The translations under genes and the position numbers were made by a program. The notes beneath the pieces are model-generated. The model was given only the letters and a program-made list of their open reading frames with translations, did no database searches and was not told the origin of the DNA. From Halothece sp. PCC 7418 (lineage in GTDB: Bacteria > Cyanobacteriota > Cyanobacteriia > Cyanobacteriales > Rubidibacteraceae), in the NCBI RefSeq assembly GCF_000317635.1, contig NC_019779.1:2666001-2730000 (forward strand): a stretch of 64,000 nt of DNA, read 5' to 3'. Shown in pieces: positions 8,256 to 17,081 of this stretch. Numbering within the stretch: position 1 is the stretch's first letter; each line of letters starts with the position of its first letter.

Positions 8256-9005
8256 ATGCTGTTTTCATTAGCAACGCAAGACTTAGGACAACATACCCTG
8301 AACCGCATTGCTGAATTTGCCCTTTCCACTCAGTTAGATGAATCAGAACGCCTGAATGTTGATATTAAAACCGATCCCAGTTTACTCGCGCAAGGGAAAC
8401 TGGCTTCGCTAACCATAGATGGTCAAGGCTTGGTAATGCAAAAAGACTTGCGGATGCAGCAGATGTTGATTAATCTGGAAAACATTGCTGTCAGTCCGAT
8501 TAAAGCCTTAACTGGAAATATTGAGTTAACCGAAACCAGCCGTGGGAAAGCGGATATTCTCCTCCATGATCGCGATCTTAATCGGGCGTTTAATTCGGAA
8601 ATCTTGCGCCATCAGATGCAAAACTTAAAGATGCAGGTGGATCAGCAACCCGTGACGCTGGATGTTTTAGCAGTAGAATGTCATCTCTTACCGCAAGGAA
8701 CAATTGGCATTGATGCTAAAATTAAAGTTCAGGAAACAGGAGAAATTCAACAGACCTATTTCACCAGTATTCCTCGCATTAAAGATGGCGGTAGAGGCGT
8801 TGCACTCGATAATGTCAGTTATGCGGAAGGAAAAGAATTATCTCCTGAGTTAACGGAAGCCTTGTTGGAAGAAGCGAGAAAAATCCTCAACTTAAATAAC
8901 TTTGAGATGGATGGGATTAGTCTAGAAATTAACGAATTAGAAGTGAGAAAAGGAGAATTAAAATTAAGCGCGATCGCGCAAATTACGAAATTTCCTAAAC
9001 CGTAG
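8256..9005 (+). CDS. DUF2993 (LmeA-like) family protein
   Basis: The frame is open from a TTG at 8229, but the ATG at 8256 (MLFSLATQDLGQHTLNRIAE) has AAGGA in front and fits the family. The 249-residue protein has the DUF2993 pattern: LNVDIKTDPSLLAQGKLASL near the N-terminus, a middle beta-rich section and a C-terminal GISLEINELEVRKGELKLSA. DUF2993 proteins are probably lipid-binding; the actinobacterial member LmeA takes part in lipoglycan assembly. The cyanobacterial role is not established. It is flanked on both sides by heptamer repeats, so it is probably transcribed alone. Confidence 0.75.
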   Translation: MLFSLATQDLGQHTLNRIAEFALSTQLDESERLNVDIKTDPSLLAQGKLASLTIDGQGLVMQKDLRMQQMLINLENIAVSPIKALTGNIELTETSRGKADILLHDRDLNRAFNSEILRHQMQNLKMQVDQQPVTLDVLAVECHLLPQGTIGIDAKIKVQETGEIQQTYFTSIPRIKDGGRGVALDNVSYAEGKELSPELTEALLEEARKILNLNNFEMDGISLEINELEVRKGELKLSAIAQITKFPKP

Positions 9006-9012
9006 TTTTTAT

Positions 9013-9095
9013 CATTCGTCATTTGTCATCGGTCATTCATTATTCGTTTTTTGGTCACTGATCACTGGTCACTGGTCACTGATAACTGATCACTC
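9013..9095. repeat. Degenerate heptamer repeats (CATTYGT and TCACTGR)
   Basis: Five copies of a CATTCGT-like heptamer (9013-9047) are followed by TCACTGA/TCACTGG/TAACTGA units (9055-9095). They belong to the same families as the array at 8027. They fill the spacer between the DUF2993 gene and the DUF790 gene. Confidence 0.8.
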
Positions 9096-9133
9096 GTTTA
9101 CTTCAACAGCCTAAGAAACGCTAGGATCAATGA

Positions 9134-10360
9134 ATGTTAAAAAGTGAACACTTAATTCATCGTCAAAATGGGGAAAGTATTATTCCCAAACAGTTGCTTG
9201 TTGAAGATAATAAGGGTGCGGTTAATCTGGCTGGAGAATTGATTAATTGCTTTGAAAAAGCCGTTGGAAACCCCCAAAAAGAGCTCGATCGCGCTTTATT
9301 TGAATTAGAAGGAGACAGCACCGATTATCGCATTCAACGAGGATTAGCCCATCTGTTGAAAAATCATTTTTCGACCTTTGAAATCATCAGTCCCCTGGAA
9401 CCGCAAGCCCTAAGAGAACGAGTGTTTACTCAATCCGCGCACACAACACCCACGCCTCACAATCGTCAAATGACCCTCGAATTATTAGCGGATCAATTGA
9501 GTGCAGAATTAAACCGAACCGTCGTGGTTTCAGAAATTCAACAAGGGCTTTACGCAGACTTACAAGAAAATCGTATTCTCACGCAATTTGAAACTCCTGC
9601 ACCCGAAACCTTAATTCACCGCTATAATCTCGCGCAAGTCCAAGGAATTCTTTATCGCGCCACCTATATTGAAATTAACGCCTATCGTAATGTTCCAGGA
9701 CAATATAAACTTTTATTCCGCTATTTAAAACTCTTTCAATTACTCGCCTATATTGAAGGGGATGCCGATCATGGCTTTACCATTACCATTGATGGTCCTG
9801 CCAGTGTATTTAGATCAAGTACCCGCTATGGGTTAGCCTTAGCGAAACTCCTTCCCGCCTTATTGCACGTGAGTCGCTGGGAATTGAAAGTTATTTTAGA
9901 AACGCGCGATCCCTACAGTAAAGCCATCAAAAAAGGACGCTTTAGCCTCGATAGTAACTGTGGGTTAGTCAGTCACTACGCCGAAGGAAAACCCTATGAC
10001 AGTTTGCTAGAAGAATCTTTTGCGAAACGCTGGGAGAAAGCAAAAACCGAGTGGAGACTAGAGAGAGAAGTTGATCTCATTCCCATTCCAGGAAGCGTTA
10101 TGATTCCAGACTTTCGCCTTGTTCATCCCAGTGGAGAAGAGTTCCTTTTAGAAATTGTCGGTTATTGGCGACCCGAATATCTCAGAAAGAAATTTTATCA
10201 AGTCCGCAAAGCGCAAGTAGATAATTTAGTTTTAGCCATCTCCGAACGCTTGAACTTAGACAAAGCAGGAGTCAACTTCCAGAATGTCCCCGCAAAACTA
10301 GTCTGGTTCAAAGATAAATTATCCCCCAAAGCAGTCTTAGCGGTTTTAGCGGAAGATTAA
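9134..10360 (+). CDS. DUF790 / Bax1-like nuclease
   Basis: The 408-residue protein matches DUF790, the family of archaeal Bax1, a structure-specific nuclease that partners the XPB helicase. The N-terminus (MLKSEHLIHRQNGESIIPKQ) and a long helical middle lead to a PD-(D/E)XK-like core near residues 325-350: IPDFRLVHPSGEEFLLEIVGYW, with the Asp of PDF and the Glu of LEIVGYW, and a later Lys-rich helix. By family knowledge it should cut branched or bubble DNA. No XPB helicase is adjacent here, so pairing would have to be with a distant gene. The start ATG at 9134 lies right after repeat DNA and has no strong Shine-Dalgarno. Confidence 0.72.
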   Translation: MLKSEHLIHRQNGESIIPKQLLVEDNKGAVNLAGELINCFEKAVGNPQKELDRALFELEGDSTDYRIQRGLAHLLKNHFSTFEIISPLEPQALRERVFTQSAHTTPTPHNRQMTLELLADQLSAELNRTVVVSEIQQGLYADLQENRILTQFETPAPETLIHRYNLAQVQGILYRATYIEINAYRNVPGQYKLLFRYLKLFQLLAYIEGDADHGFTITIDGPASVFRSSTRYGLALAKLLPALLHVSRWELKVILETRDPYSKAIKKGRFSLDSNCGLVSHYAEGKPYDSLLEESFAKRWEKAKTEWRLEREVDLIPIPGSVMIPDFRLVHPSGEEFLLEIVGYWRPEYLRKKFYQVRKAQVDNLVLAISERLNLDKAGVNFQNVPAKLVWFKDKLSPKAVLAVLAED

Positions 10361-10422
10361 TATAATAGGGAGTTGTTACAATCCTTAACGTTAGTAATTA
10401 CGAGACGAGAGAGAGGACAATC

Positions 10423-10899
10423 ATGGATTTACCAGAATCAGTTAAAGTTTGGTCGCAATTTTTCCATCCCGCTTTTATGTGGATTTTATTCGGAGTCGCC
10501 GTTTACGCACTCGTTTCCGGAATCAAAAGTAAAAAAGCTCGCACCGCAGAAGATACAGCATTAAAAAAAGAATATAACCCAAAAAAAGAGAAACATCATC
10601 TTATTGGTTCAATTTTGCTTTCTCTTGTAGTCTTAGGTAATCTGGGTGGTATGGCTGCCACTTATATCAACAATGGAAAACTATTTGTTGGTCCCCACCT
10701 GTTAGTTGGTTTAGGAATGCTTGCAATTGTAGCCACTTCTGCTGCTTTAGTTCCTGCCATGAAAACAAGTAATATTGCTCGCAATGCCCATATTAGCTTG
10801 AATCTTGTTCTGTTGGGATTATTCAGTTGGCAAGCCTTAACTGGAATGCAAATTCTCTTCAAAATTATTGGCAGCTTAGGCGGGAGTGATGCTGCTTAA
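10423..10899 (+). CDS. DUF4079 integral membrane protein
   Basis: The 158-residue protein has about four membrane helices: WILFGVAVYALVSG, LIGSILLSLVVLGNLGG, GPHLLVGLGMLAIVATSAAL and ISLNLVLLGLFSWQALTG. A histidine lies at or near a helix end in most of them (FFHPAF, KHHLIG, GPHLL, NAHISL), a layout that recalls cytochrome b561-like quinol oxidoreductases. This matches DUF4079, which is common in cyanobacteria, chloroplasts and proteobacteria. Haem binding is inference. The ATG at 10423 is preceded by GAGAGAGGACAATC, which includes a GAGG ribosome-binding site. It is followed by a strong hairpin facing the convergent PIN gene. Confidence 0.75.
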   Translation: MDLPESVKVWSQFFHPAFMWILFGVAVYALVSGIKSKKARTAEDTALKKEYNPKKEKHHLIGSILLSLVVLGNLGGMAATYINNGKLFVGPHLLVGLGMLAIVATSAALVPAMKTSNIARNAHISLNLVLLGLFSWQALTGMQILFKIIGSLGGSDAA

Positions 10900-10932
10900 T
10901 TCTTAACTCAAATCAAAATTGAGATTAGGTAT

Positions 10933-10966
10933 CAGTAGTAGGGTGGGTATTACTCATCCTACTACT
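10933..10966. terminator. Long hairpin between convergent genes
   Basis: A 17-bp stem (CAGTAGTAGGGTGGGTA / TACTCATCCTACTACTG, with two G-U pairs) leaves almost no loop. It lies between the DUF4079 gene and the convergent PIN toxin gene and probably acts in both directions. No long U-run is present. Confidence 0.6.
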
Positions 10967-10983
10967 GAATATTAATAAAAGCA

Positions 10984-11406
10984 CTAAACATCATCTGGAA
11001 TTACAAGATTAATCATCTGCTTTTTATTTTTTCGATAAACTCTAAAGTCGCTATCTAGGGTAAGAATAATACTATTAGAATGAATTTCACTCATTCTGAC
11101 TAGGGAAGCATCAGCTAAAGACATCGGGACGGAACGATACGTTTCCATAAGTTGTCTCACCGACTCTAACTCTTGATCTAATCGAAAAGGAATCTTGATT
11201 TTGTTTTGAGTGAGTAACTTGAAAACCATGTCTTCCCCTCTATGAATTTTGCGTAATAAAAATAAAGTTTCAGTGATCACTGGTTCACAAGTTAGTAGAG
11301 GTGAGGGAATATTGTTTAATTGCCCTTTCACCCATGGATGATATTGCTCAGTAGAATTAAGAAAAGCGACTAAAAAACCTGTATCAATGATCCCTATTTG
11401 TCTCAT
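10984..11406 (-). CDS. PIN-domain ribonuclease (VapC-like toxin)
   Basis: The 140-residue protein shows the four acidic residues of PIN domains: Asp in GIIDTGFLVAF (residue 8), Glu in PVITETLFLL, Asp in SLADASLVRMSE and Asp in LTLDSDFRVYR. It should be a metal-dependent RNase. Its ATG overlaps the stop codon of the upstream antitoxin gene by four bases (ATGA at 11403-11406), the usual toxin-antitoxin arrangement with translational coupling. Pairs of this kind are abundant in cyanobacterial chromosomes. The RNA target cannot be told from sequence. Confidence 0.88.
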   Translation of the reverse strand: MRQIGIIDTGFLVAFLNSTEQYHPWVKGQLNNIPSPLLTCEPVITETLFLLRKIHRGEDMVFKLLTQNKIKIPFRLDQELESVRQLMETYRSVPMSLADASLVRMSEIHSNSIILTLDSDFRVYRKNKKQMINLVIPDDV

Positions 11407-11636
11407 TTTTTCCCTAACCCTTCTAAATATTTCTTATTAGTTGCAAGATCACCCGGTCCTCCTTCCACGCATCCAGCAAACTCAGCAGCATCTTCTAAAA
11501 ATGAGGTTCTTTTCTCTTGCTCAACTAGCCCTTCTCTGTAACGTTTTTTTAGAATTTGGATAAAATCAATAAGTAAGTCTTGGGCTTCTTCAGGGAGTTC
11601 TTGAATTTCTTGGTTCAATTGTTCTAGTTTAGTCAT
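11403..11636 (-). CDS. Antitoxin of the PIN toxin pair
   Basis: The 77-residue protein opens MTKLEQLNQEIQELPEEAQD, a helical DUF2281-like dimerisation region, and ends EFAGCVEGGPGDLATNKKYL. The latter is a tail seen in many cyanobacterial antitoxins next to PIN toxins, where the C-terminus wraps the toxin active site. It is the first gene of the pair and overlaps the toxin start by four bases. It probably represses its own promoter together with the toxin, but no clear operator is visible upstream. Confidence 0.8.
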   Translation of the reverse strand: MTKLEQLNQEIQELPEEAQDLLIDFIQILKKRYREGLVEQEKRTSFLEDAAEFAGCVEGGPGDLATNKKYLEGLGKK

Positions 11637-11916
11637 GATGGTTAGCTTTTTATATAATTACAACAGCATTTAAGTTCATTATAAAAAGTATCTTCAATAT
11701 ATTGTTATTTGTTGAGACGTTCCATTTAGTCAGACTCTCTCCCTCTTCCCCCTCTCTCCGCCTCTCCTTTTACATTCTTTCTCCAGTACGTAGCACTATG
11801 CCTCAACAGATTAAGAAACACTAAAGTAACTTTTTTAAAAGAAACCGATCGCGCGAACAAAGTCAACCCCCAAAACTCCCTGCAATCAGCACCACTCAAG
11901 GGATAGGCAGTTAAGT

Positions 11917-11922
11917 TATAAT
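11917..11922 (+). promoter_or_regulatory. Likely -10 box of the gyrA promoter
   Basis: TATAAT stands alone in the 387-bp spacer before gyrA. No good -35 is seen 17 bp upstream (ACTCAA). If used, transcription would start near 11930 and the leader would be about 95 nt long. The rest of the spacer holds a C/T-rich stretch (about 11735-11775) and a copy of a small dispersed motif (11803-11822). Confidence 0.5.
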
Positions 11923-11960
11923 GGGAAGGTAAATTGCATGAATCAACAGCATTGATCAGA

Positions 11961-11986
11961 AAAAATTGGGGAAATTCCCCTTTTTT
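11961..11986 (+). terminator. Terminator-like hairpin inside the gyrA leader
   Basis: GGGGAAATTCCCC is followed directly by TTTTTT and preceded by AAAAATT, giving a compact intrinsic-terminator shape. It lies between the TATAAT at 11917 and the gyrA ATG at 12024. Just upstream, TGAATCAA and TTGATCA can pair with each other. This suggests either attenuation of gyrA or the end of a short upstream RNA. Confidence 0.6.
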
Positions 11987-12023
11987 GTCTTGAATTCTGA
12001 TTAGAACGGAGTTTTTTAAAGTT

Positions 12024-14570
12024 ATGGCCCCTTCCCAAGAGCGGATTATCCCGACCGAACTGCGAAACGAAATGTCTCAATGTTACCTAGAATACGCGAT
12101 GAGCGTCATTGTCGGTCGGGCGTTACCTGATGCGCGGGATGGTTTGAAACCCGTCCATCGACGCATTTTGTATGCAATGTATGAATTGGGACTGACGGCG
12201 GATCGTCCCTTTCGCAAATGCGCCCGTGTGGTAGGGGAGGTGTTAGGGAAATATCATCCCCATGGAGACACCGCAGTTTATGAGGCACTAGTACGGATGG
12301 CGCAACTCTTTTCCATGCGCGATCCATTGATTAATGGTCATGGGAACTTTGGATCAATTGACAATGACCCGCCTGCAGCCATGCGTTACACGGAATGTCG
12401 GTTGCAAGCCCTCTCCACAGATGCGCTGCTACAAGATATTGAATCCGATACCGTTGATTTTATTGATAACTTTGATGGGTCGCAACAAGAACCGATGGTT
12501 CTCCCATCTCGCGTTCCACAGTTGTTACTCAATGGATCATCAGGGATTGCAGTGGGAATGGCGACGAATATTCCTCCCCATAACTTAGGAGAATTAGTTG
12601 ATGGCGCGATCGCGCTGATTCACAATCCTGAACTGACCACAACCGAGTTAATGCAATATATCCCAGGTCCAGACTTCCCCACTGGGGGACAAATTTTAGG
12701 ACGCAGTGGCATTAAATCAGCTTATGCAGAAGGACGCGGATCTATTACGATGCGTGGGGTCGCCGAGATTGAAACCCTCTCGCAAGCGGGAAGACAAGAT
12801 AAAGAAGCAATTATTGTCACCGAACTGCCTTATCAAAGTAATAAAGCAGCGATTATCGAAAAGATTGCGGAACTGGTCAACGACAAGAAAATTGAAGGGA
12901 TTTCGGATATTCGGGATGAAAGTGACCGTACAGGAATGCGGATTGTTATTGAACTCCGCCGAGATGCTTACCCGCGAGTGGTGCTGAATAATCTTTATAA
13001 ACAAACGCCCTTACAAATGAACTTTGGGGCGAATATGTTGGCATTAGTCAACGGAGAACCGCAACACCTGAACTTAAAGAAATTTTTGGAAGTCTTCATT
13101 GAGTTTCGTGTTGAAACCATTACCCGTCGCACCAGATATCTCTTACAAAAAGCACAAGAACGGGATCATCTTTTACAAGGTTTATTAATCGCTCTGCAAG
13201 ATATTGAAGCCGTCATTCGCATCATTCGGGGGGCTGCGGACACACCAACGGCAAAAGCAAGTCTGGTTGAGCATTTTGGACTCTCGGAAGTGCAAACCGA
13301 TGCCATTTTGCAAATGCAACTGCGACGGTTAACCGCACTCGAAGCCGAAAAAATTGAAGCCGAACACCAAGATTTACTCGCAAAAATCAGCGACTATCAA
13401 GATATTCTGGCGCGACGGGAACGCATTGAAGAGATTATTCAAACTGAACTGACTCAAATTAAAGAAAAATATGCAACCCCACGGCGCACCATCATTGAAA
13501 GTGCAGAAGGAGAAATTGTTGATCTTGATTTAATTGCCAATGAACAGGCGATTATTCTCGTCACTGAACAAGGCTACATCAAACGGATGCCTGTCAATAC
13601 CTTTGGCTCACAAAATCGGGCAACGCGAGGGAAGTCAGCAACGAAAATGAAAGAGGATGATGAGATTGAACACTTTATTAGCTGTTGCGATCATGATCAT
13701 CTGCTCTTTTTCAGCGATCGCGGTGTGGTTTACGCCTTGAGCGCCTATCAAGTGCCAATTGGTTCTCGCACCGCCCGAGGTACTCCTCTACTGCAAATGT
13801 TACCCATCAGCCAAGAAGAAAAGATCACCACTGTCTTAGCGGTGCGTGAGTTTACAGAAGAAGACTATCTGATTATGCTCACTCGTCAGGGGAACATCAA
13901 GAAAACCTCTCTCTCGGCGTTTAGTAATATTCGCACTAATGGCTTAATTGCCATTTCTCTGGCGGATGAAGACCAACTGCGCTGGGTCCGTCTTGCCAAA
14001 GAAAGCGATAGTATTATTATCGGATCGCGCAAAGGGATGGCGATTCATTTTCGGGCGAGTCATGAACAACTGCGACCCCTTGGACGGGCGACGCGGGGGG
14101 TGAAAGCGATGAAACTCAAACCCGATGATGAGTTGATCAGCATGGATATTCTACCCGCGCAAGTGATTGCAGAAATGAAGGAAGAGAATAGTGAAGAAGA
14201 AGAAGCCACTCAAGAGTTTACCCAACCCGAAACCTTATGGATTTTAGCAATTACGAAAGGGGGTTATGGAAAACGAGTCCCGATTACTCAATTCCGCCTG
14301 CAAAATCGGGCGGGTAAGGGCTTAAGTGCCATGAAGTTCCGCAAACAAGACTGTTTAGCAGCCCTGAAAGTGGTGCATGAAGGGGAAGAATTAATGCTTG
14401 TGACCAATCGCGGGATTATTATTCGCCAAGGTAGTGATGCGATTCCCAGACAGTCTCGACAAGCGACAGGAGTGCGGGTGCAACGGTTAGATGATGACGA
14501 CGCGATCGCTGCGGTGGCTTTAGTGCCCCCAGCCGAAGAAGATGAGGAGGAAGAAGGAGAATCGGAATAA
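12024..14570 (+). CDS. gyrA: DNA gyrase subunit A
   Basis: The 848-residue type IIA topoisomerase subunit has the N-terminal breakage-reunion domain with AMRYTE (catalytic Tyr at about 122) and the [18 protein letters not shown] motif. A coiled-coil tower follows, then a C-terminal beta-pinwheel of repeated blades. The canonical GyrA box (QRRGGKG) is replaced by relatives such as QNRATRGKS and QNRAGKGLS. The tail is strongly acidic ([11 protein letters not shown]), a feature that in other gyrases tunes supercoiling. The relaxed GyrA box leaves some doubt between GyrA and a ParC-like paralogue, but overall similarity to cyanobacterial GyrA is high. Confidence 0.88.
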   Translation: MAPSQERIIPTELRNEMSQCYLEYAMSVIVGRALPDARDGLKPVHRRILYAMYELGLTADRPFRKCARVVGEVLGKYHPHGDTAVYEALVRMAQLFSMRDPLINGHGNFGSIDNDPPAAMRYTECRLQALSTDALLQDIESDTVDFIDNFDGSQQEPMVLPSRVPQLLLNGSSGIAVGMATNIPPHNLGELVDGAIALIHNPELTTTELMQYIPGPDFPTGGQILGRSGIKSAYAEGRGSITMRGVAEIETLSQAGRQDKEAIIVTELPYQSNKAAIIEKIAELVNDKKIEGISDIRDESDRTGMRIVIELRRDAYPRVVLNNLYKQTPLQMNFGANMLALVNGEPQHLNLKKFLEVFIEFRVETITRRTRYLLQKAQERDHLLQGLLIALQDIEAVIRIIRGAADTPTAKASLVEHFGLSEVQTDAILQMQLRRLTALEAEKIEAEHQDLLAKISDYQDILARRERIEEIIQTELTQIKEKYATPRRTIIESAEGEIVDLDLIANEQAIILVTEQGYIKRMPVNTFGSQNRATRGKSATKMKEDDEIEHFISCCDHDHLLFFSDRGVVYALSAYQVPIGSRTARGTPLLQMLPISQEEKITTVLAVREFTEEDYLIMLTRQGNIKKTSLSAFSNIRTNGLIAISLADEDQLRWVRLAKESDSIIIGSRKGMAIHFRASHEQLRPLGRATRGVKAMKLKPDDELISMDILPAQVIAEMKEENSEEEEATQEFTQPETLWILAITKGGYGKRVPITQFRLQNRAGKGLSAMKFRKQDCLAALKVVHEGEELMLVTNRGIIIRQGSDAIPRQSRQATGVRVQRLDDDDAIAAVALVPPAEEDEEEEGESE

Positions 14571-14610
14571 GATTTAATACCATTTCGATCAACTAGCACT
14601 ACATAACGAT

Positions 14611-14697
14611 CCCCCCAAGGGTTCTCCCCTTGCGAAGCCGGAGCCAAGCGTGAGGAGGTTAGGGGGGATTCCCTTAACAAGGGGGGCTAAGGGGGGG
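14611..14697. repeat. Dispersed C/G-rich palindromic repeat, copy A
   Basis: The segment holds CCCCCCAAGGG...CCCTTGCG and GGGGGGATTCCCTTAACAAG-type palindromes around a core GCCGGAGCCAAGCGTGAGGA (14634-14653). The reverse complement of this core recurs at about 23650-23681 with about two differences in 30. The spacer also contains two short inverted AGAAACGGTATA / TACCATTTC copies on either side. Confidence 0.8.
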
Positions 14698-14744
14698 ATT
14701 AACTGTAACTTAACTTTTTAGAAACGGTATAACTCCTGATTGAC

Positions 14745-15140
14745 TGACAAAAGAGCCCATCGGTGTGGTTGGGGAAACCCTCGTGAACAAGAACTTGCGA
14801 AATCAGGCTGATACGCAAGGGTCAAAATAAGACCAAATTGACTGGTTTCATAATTATAAGGTATGAAACGCACATCAAACGTCAGTCGGTGGAGAGTAAG
14901 GGACTAAGGTCACTAACAATCAAGATCAGGAACGAATTAACCCTCAGATTATCTCTTGATGAGGTCGGTCATCAAGTAGTCAGCCTAAGACGTAAACTCT
15001 AGCACCCGCTAGGAAACCTGAGGGAGAGATTGATTCAGAAGCAAAAGCCTGTTGTAATAAACAGGATAAGCGGTTCGACATAGCTCACCGCAAGCTGACG
15101 GAATCACTGGTCGGTGGTTAATTATCCCATCGCGCCAAGA
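14745..15140 (+). ncRNA. Group II intron remnant (5' domains, no reverse transcriptase ORF)
   Basis: The stretch has no ORF but resembles domains I-III of cyanobacterial group II introns. It shows CGGTGTGGTTGGGGAAACCC and GAACAAGAACTTGCGAAATC followed by GGCTGATACGCAAGGGTCAA. Further on come a GTCAGTCGGTGG segment, ATCAGGAACGAATTAACCCT, CCTAAGACGTAAACTC and CGCTAGGAAACCTGAGGGAG. The tail AAAAGCCTGTTGTAATAAACAGG looks like the run-in to domain IV. The 5' GUGYG boundary, the intron-encoded protein and domain V (the conserved AGC/GAAA hairpin) are all missing, so it cannot splice. The match is from memory of the family, not from an alignment. The rest of 14571-15507 shows only the C-rich repeat and AT-rich DNA. 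Confidence 0.5.
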
Positions 15141-15507
15141 GTCACGATTTCTCAGAATTCTGAAAAAATCTGAACTATACTATTAACTTTTGTAAATAAA
15201 TTAAAGACTGCTTTCCCTCGGGATGATTCCGCTCAACTTCTCTTCTGATCTAGTAAAGCTCGGATTTTAACTTGGTTAAGCTTTTAAGCTCTGTTAAGAA
15301 AAAGGCTCTATGTTACCCATTCCCTCGCGATTAATCTGAAAATATTGGGAATAATCTATGGTTTTGGTAAAGTTATATTACTATTTCCTCATTTTCAAGA
15401 TAATCATGACTATACTGAATTGTTATCAGGTGAAGCTAAGAGAATAGCCAAACTGCATAAAAAAATAAAGTTATAGTTCTGTGATAAAAAAATTGGAGGT
15501 CAAGCTA

Positions 15508-15885
15508 ATGCAATTAAGTCAGAATCAAACCCTAACTCAAAATCAATTTGTTGCGGTTATTAAGAGTTTTTTAATTTGGTCTTTTACCCTAACTGTCTGC
15601 TTTTTAGTAGTTGGATTTCCAGTGGTTGCTGTGATTACAGCGATTACTTCTGTTTTCGCGATCGCGCTGCAATCAATCTTGCCTGTCAGTGCTGTTTTAC
15701 TCGTGGCAAGTAGCGTGATTGGTATGAATGTTTTAGCGATTTTATTAATTTCTGCTGGCTTAACCTTAAAAGGAATTCATCCCCAACAAGTCAGTTGGTT
15801 ACGGTGGTTACATGGCAAAGGCAGCCTCAAACAAACTGCTCGATTTGCATCTTGTCCCATTACTTGCAGCTTAGTTAAAGAATAA
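15508..15885 (+). CDS. Small hydrophobic membrane protein, unknown
   Basis: The frame opens at a GTG at 15481, but the ATG at 15508 is preferred because GGAGG lies 7 nt before it (TTGGAGGTCAAGCTAATG). The 125-residue product begins MQLSQNQTLTQNQFVAVIKS and has two to three hydrophobic helices (SFTLTVCFLVVGFPVVAVIT, SILPVSAVLLVASSVIG, VLAILLISAGLTL). A basic tail follows (WLRWLHGKGSLKQTARFA). I do not recognise the family. It stands alone between intron debris and psbI, with a TATACT-type box about 80 bp upstream. Confidence 0.6.
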   Translation: MQLSQNQTLTQNQFVAVIKSFLIWSFTLTVCFLVVGFPVVAVITAITSVFAIALQSILPVSAVLLVASSVIGMNVLAILLISAGLTLKGIHPQQVSWLRWLHGKGSLKQTARFASCPITCSLVKE

Positions 15886-15955
15886 ATCTATGATTTGTTG
15901 TTTGTTCTTTGTTCCTAGTTCTTCGGAATACCCGTTACCTAACACCACTCAGAAA

Positions 15956-16062
15956 GCCTTCGATTGGAAATCAAAGGACGGGGCTGACCAACGCTCAGAG
16001 ATTACGCCTTCCTAAACGGAAATCTCTGACTTCCAGTTTAACTTCTTGCTAGAAGCGACTTG
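15956..16062 (+). ncRNA. Three consecutive stem-loops upstream of psbI (leader or small RNA)
   Basis: CCTTCGATT/AATCAAAGG (15956-15976), CAGAGATT/AATCTCTG (15996-16028) and a weaker ACTTCTTGC/AGAAGCGACT (about 16040-16059) form three hairpins in a row about 100-200 nt before psbI. The region has no ORF. It may be a structured 5' UTR or a separate small RNA; nothing more specific can be said. Confidence 0.35.
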
Positions 16063-16164
16063 GGTTAAGTATCATGAAGATGTTACTCTCAATATTTAAC
16101 AAAATCCAAGCCGTTGGGCTGGGATGTGTCAACCCTTAGTTAACTTAAAACCCGCTAATTAATT

Positions 16165-16284
16165 ATGCTCACACTGAAAATTGCTGTTTATCTCGTTGTT
16201 GGTTTCTTCGTTAGTTTATTTGTCTTTGGTTTCTTATCTAACGACCCTGCTCGTAACCCCAACCGTCAAGACTTAGATAACTAA
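16165..16284 (+). CDS. psbI: Photosystem II reaction centre protein I
   Basis: The 39-residue protein [20 protein letters not shown] followed by [19 protein letters not shown] is PsbI. It has a single membrane helix and then the conserved [10 protein letters not shown] stroma-facing tail. PsbI binds near D1 and CP43 and helps early PSII assembly. It is too short for routine ORF calling. It stands as a single gene with its own terminator hairpin at 16306. Structured RNA lies upstream, suggesting post-transcriptional control, but that is inference. Confidence 0.97.
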   Translation: MLTLKIAVYLVVGFFVSLFVFGFLSNDPARNPNRQDLDN

Positions 16285-16305
16285 ATATCTGCGATCGCAT
16301 GATGG

Positions 16306-16338
16306 ATCGGGCGGGAAGTTCTCGCTCGATTTTTAATT
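16306..16338 (+). terminator. psbI terminator
   Basis: ATCGGGCGGGA and TCTCGCTCGAT pair (with G-U pairs) over a short AGT loop and are followed by TTTTAATTTT. It lies 22 bp after the psbI stop codon. Confidence 0.8.
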
Positions 16339-16488
16339 TTCCTGAGCAATAAGCTAAAGTAGGAATGAGTATGAGTAATATAGGCTAACTCTAGCTATAT
16401 TATTTAAACATTATTCCCTAGCGAGAAGTTTATCTTTTCTGAAAAGCTGGGGTGTCCCTGTAGCAAGAACGACAACCCGCTTGATCTT

Positions 16489-16968
16489 ATGATTAGAATT
16501 GAAAACGAACGTCATTCTGCAACGCCCAAAGCCTCAAACCCAAAAATGACAACAGCCTCATTAGAAGACGCTTTAGCACAATGTCAAAAACAAGGGATGC
16601 GCCTGAGTCGTCAACGGCGTTCAATTTTGGAACTGTTGTGGCGATGTGAGGAACATCTCTCGGCGAGAGAAATTTATGATCGCTTAAATCAAGAAGGAAA
16701 AGACATCGGACACACCTCAGTCTATCAAAACTTAGAAGCCCTCTCTAGTCATGGCATCATTGAATGTGTGGAACGGTGTGAAGGACGCTTGTATGGTCAT
16801 ATCAGCGAAGCCCACAGCCACATTAACTGCGTCGATAGCGGTAAAATTATAGATATCTATGTGGAATTGCCAGAGGACTTAATCCAAGAAATTGAAGACC
16901 GCACTGGCATCGAAATTACCGATTATCGTATTAATTTCTACGGTCGCCAGAAGTCCCTTAGTGAGTAA
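16489..16968 (+). CDS. Fur-family transcriptional regulator, PerR/FurC-like
   Basis: The 159-residue protein has the Fur winged helix (MRLSRQRRSILELLWRCEEH, then AREIYDRL and HTSVYQNLEALSSHG) and a dimerisation domain. The usual CxxC zinc site is reduced to one Cys (HINCVDSGKI). The C-terminus ITDYRINFYGRQ matches the cyanobacterial FurC type, which in Anabaena behaves as the peroxide sensor PerR. Histidine-rich HISEAHSHIN fits the regulatory metal site. The start at 16489 gives a 19-residue extension; an internal ATG at 16546 (MTTASLEDAL) is also possible. It is followed after about 110 bp by the helicase gene. Confidence 0.75.
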   Translation: MIRIENERHSATPKASNPKMTTASLEDALAQCQKQGMRLSRQRRSILELLWRCEEHLSAREIYDRLNQEGKDIGHTSVYQNLEALSSHGIIECVERCEGRLYGHISEAHSHINCVDSGKIIDIYVELPEDLIQEIEDRTGIEITDYRINFYGRQKSLSE

Positions 16969-17081
16969 TAATTAACATGAGGGAGGGAGAACGGTTGATT
17001 CCCTACGGCTCAATCTAACTAACATTAAGATGTTCCAAGGAACGAATAACAAAAAACAAAGAACAAAGAACCAAAATATCA

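Noticed and set aside
14571-15507. tmRNA or RNase P RNA in the gene-free stretch after gyrA
   Set aside because: The hallmark cores of those RNAs (tag ORF with tRNA-like ends, GAGGAAAGTC core) are not seen; group II intron features fit better.
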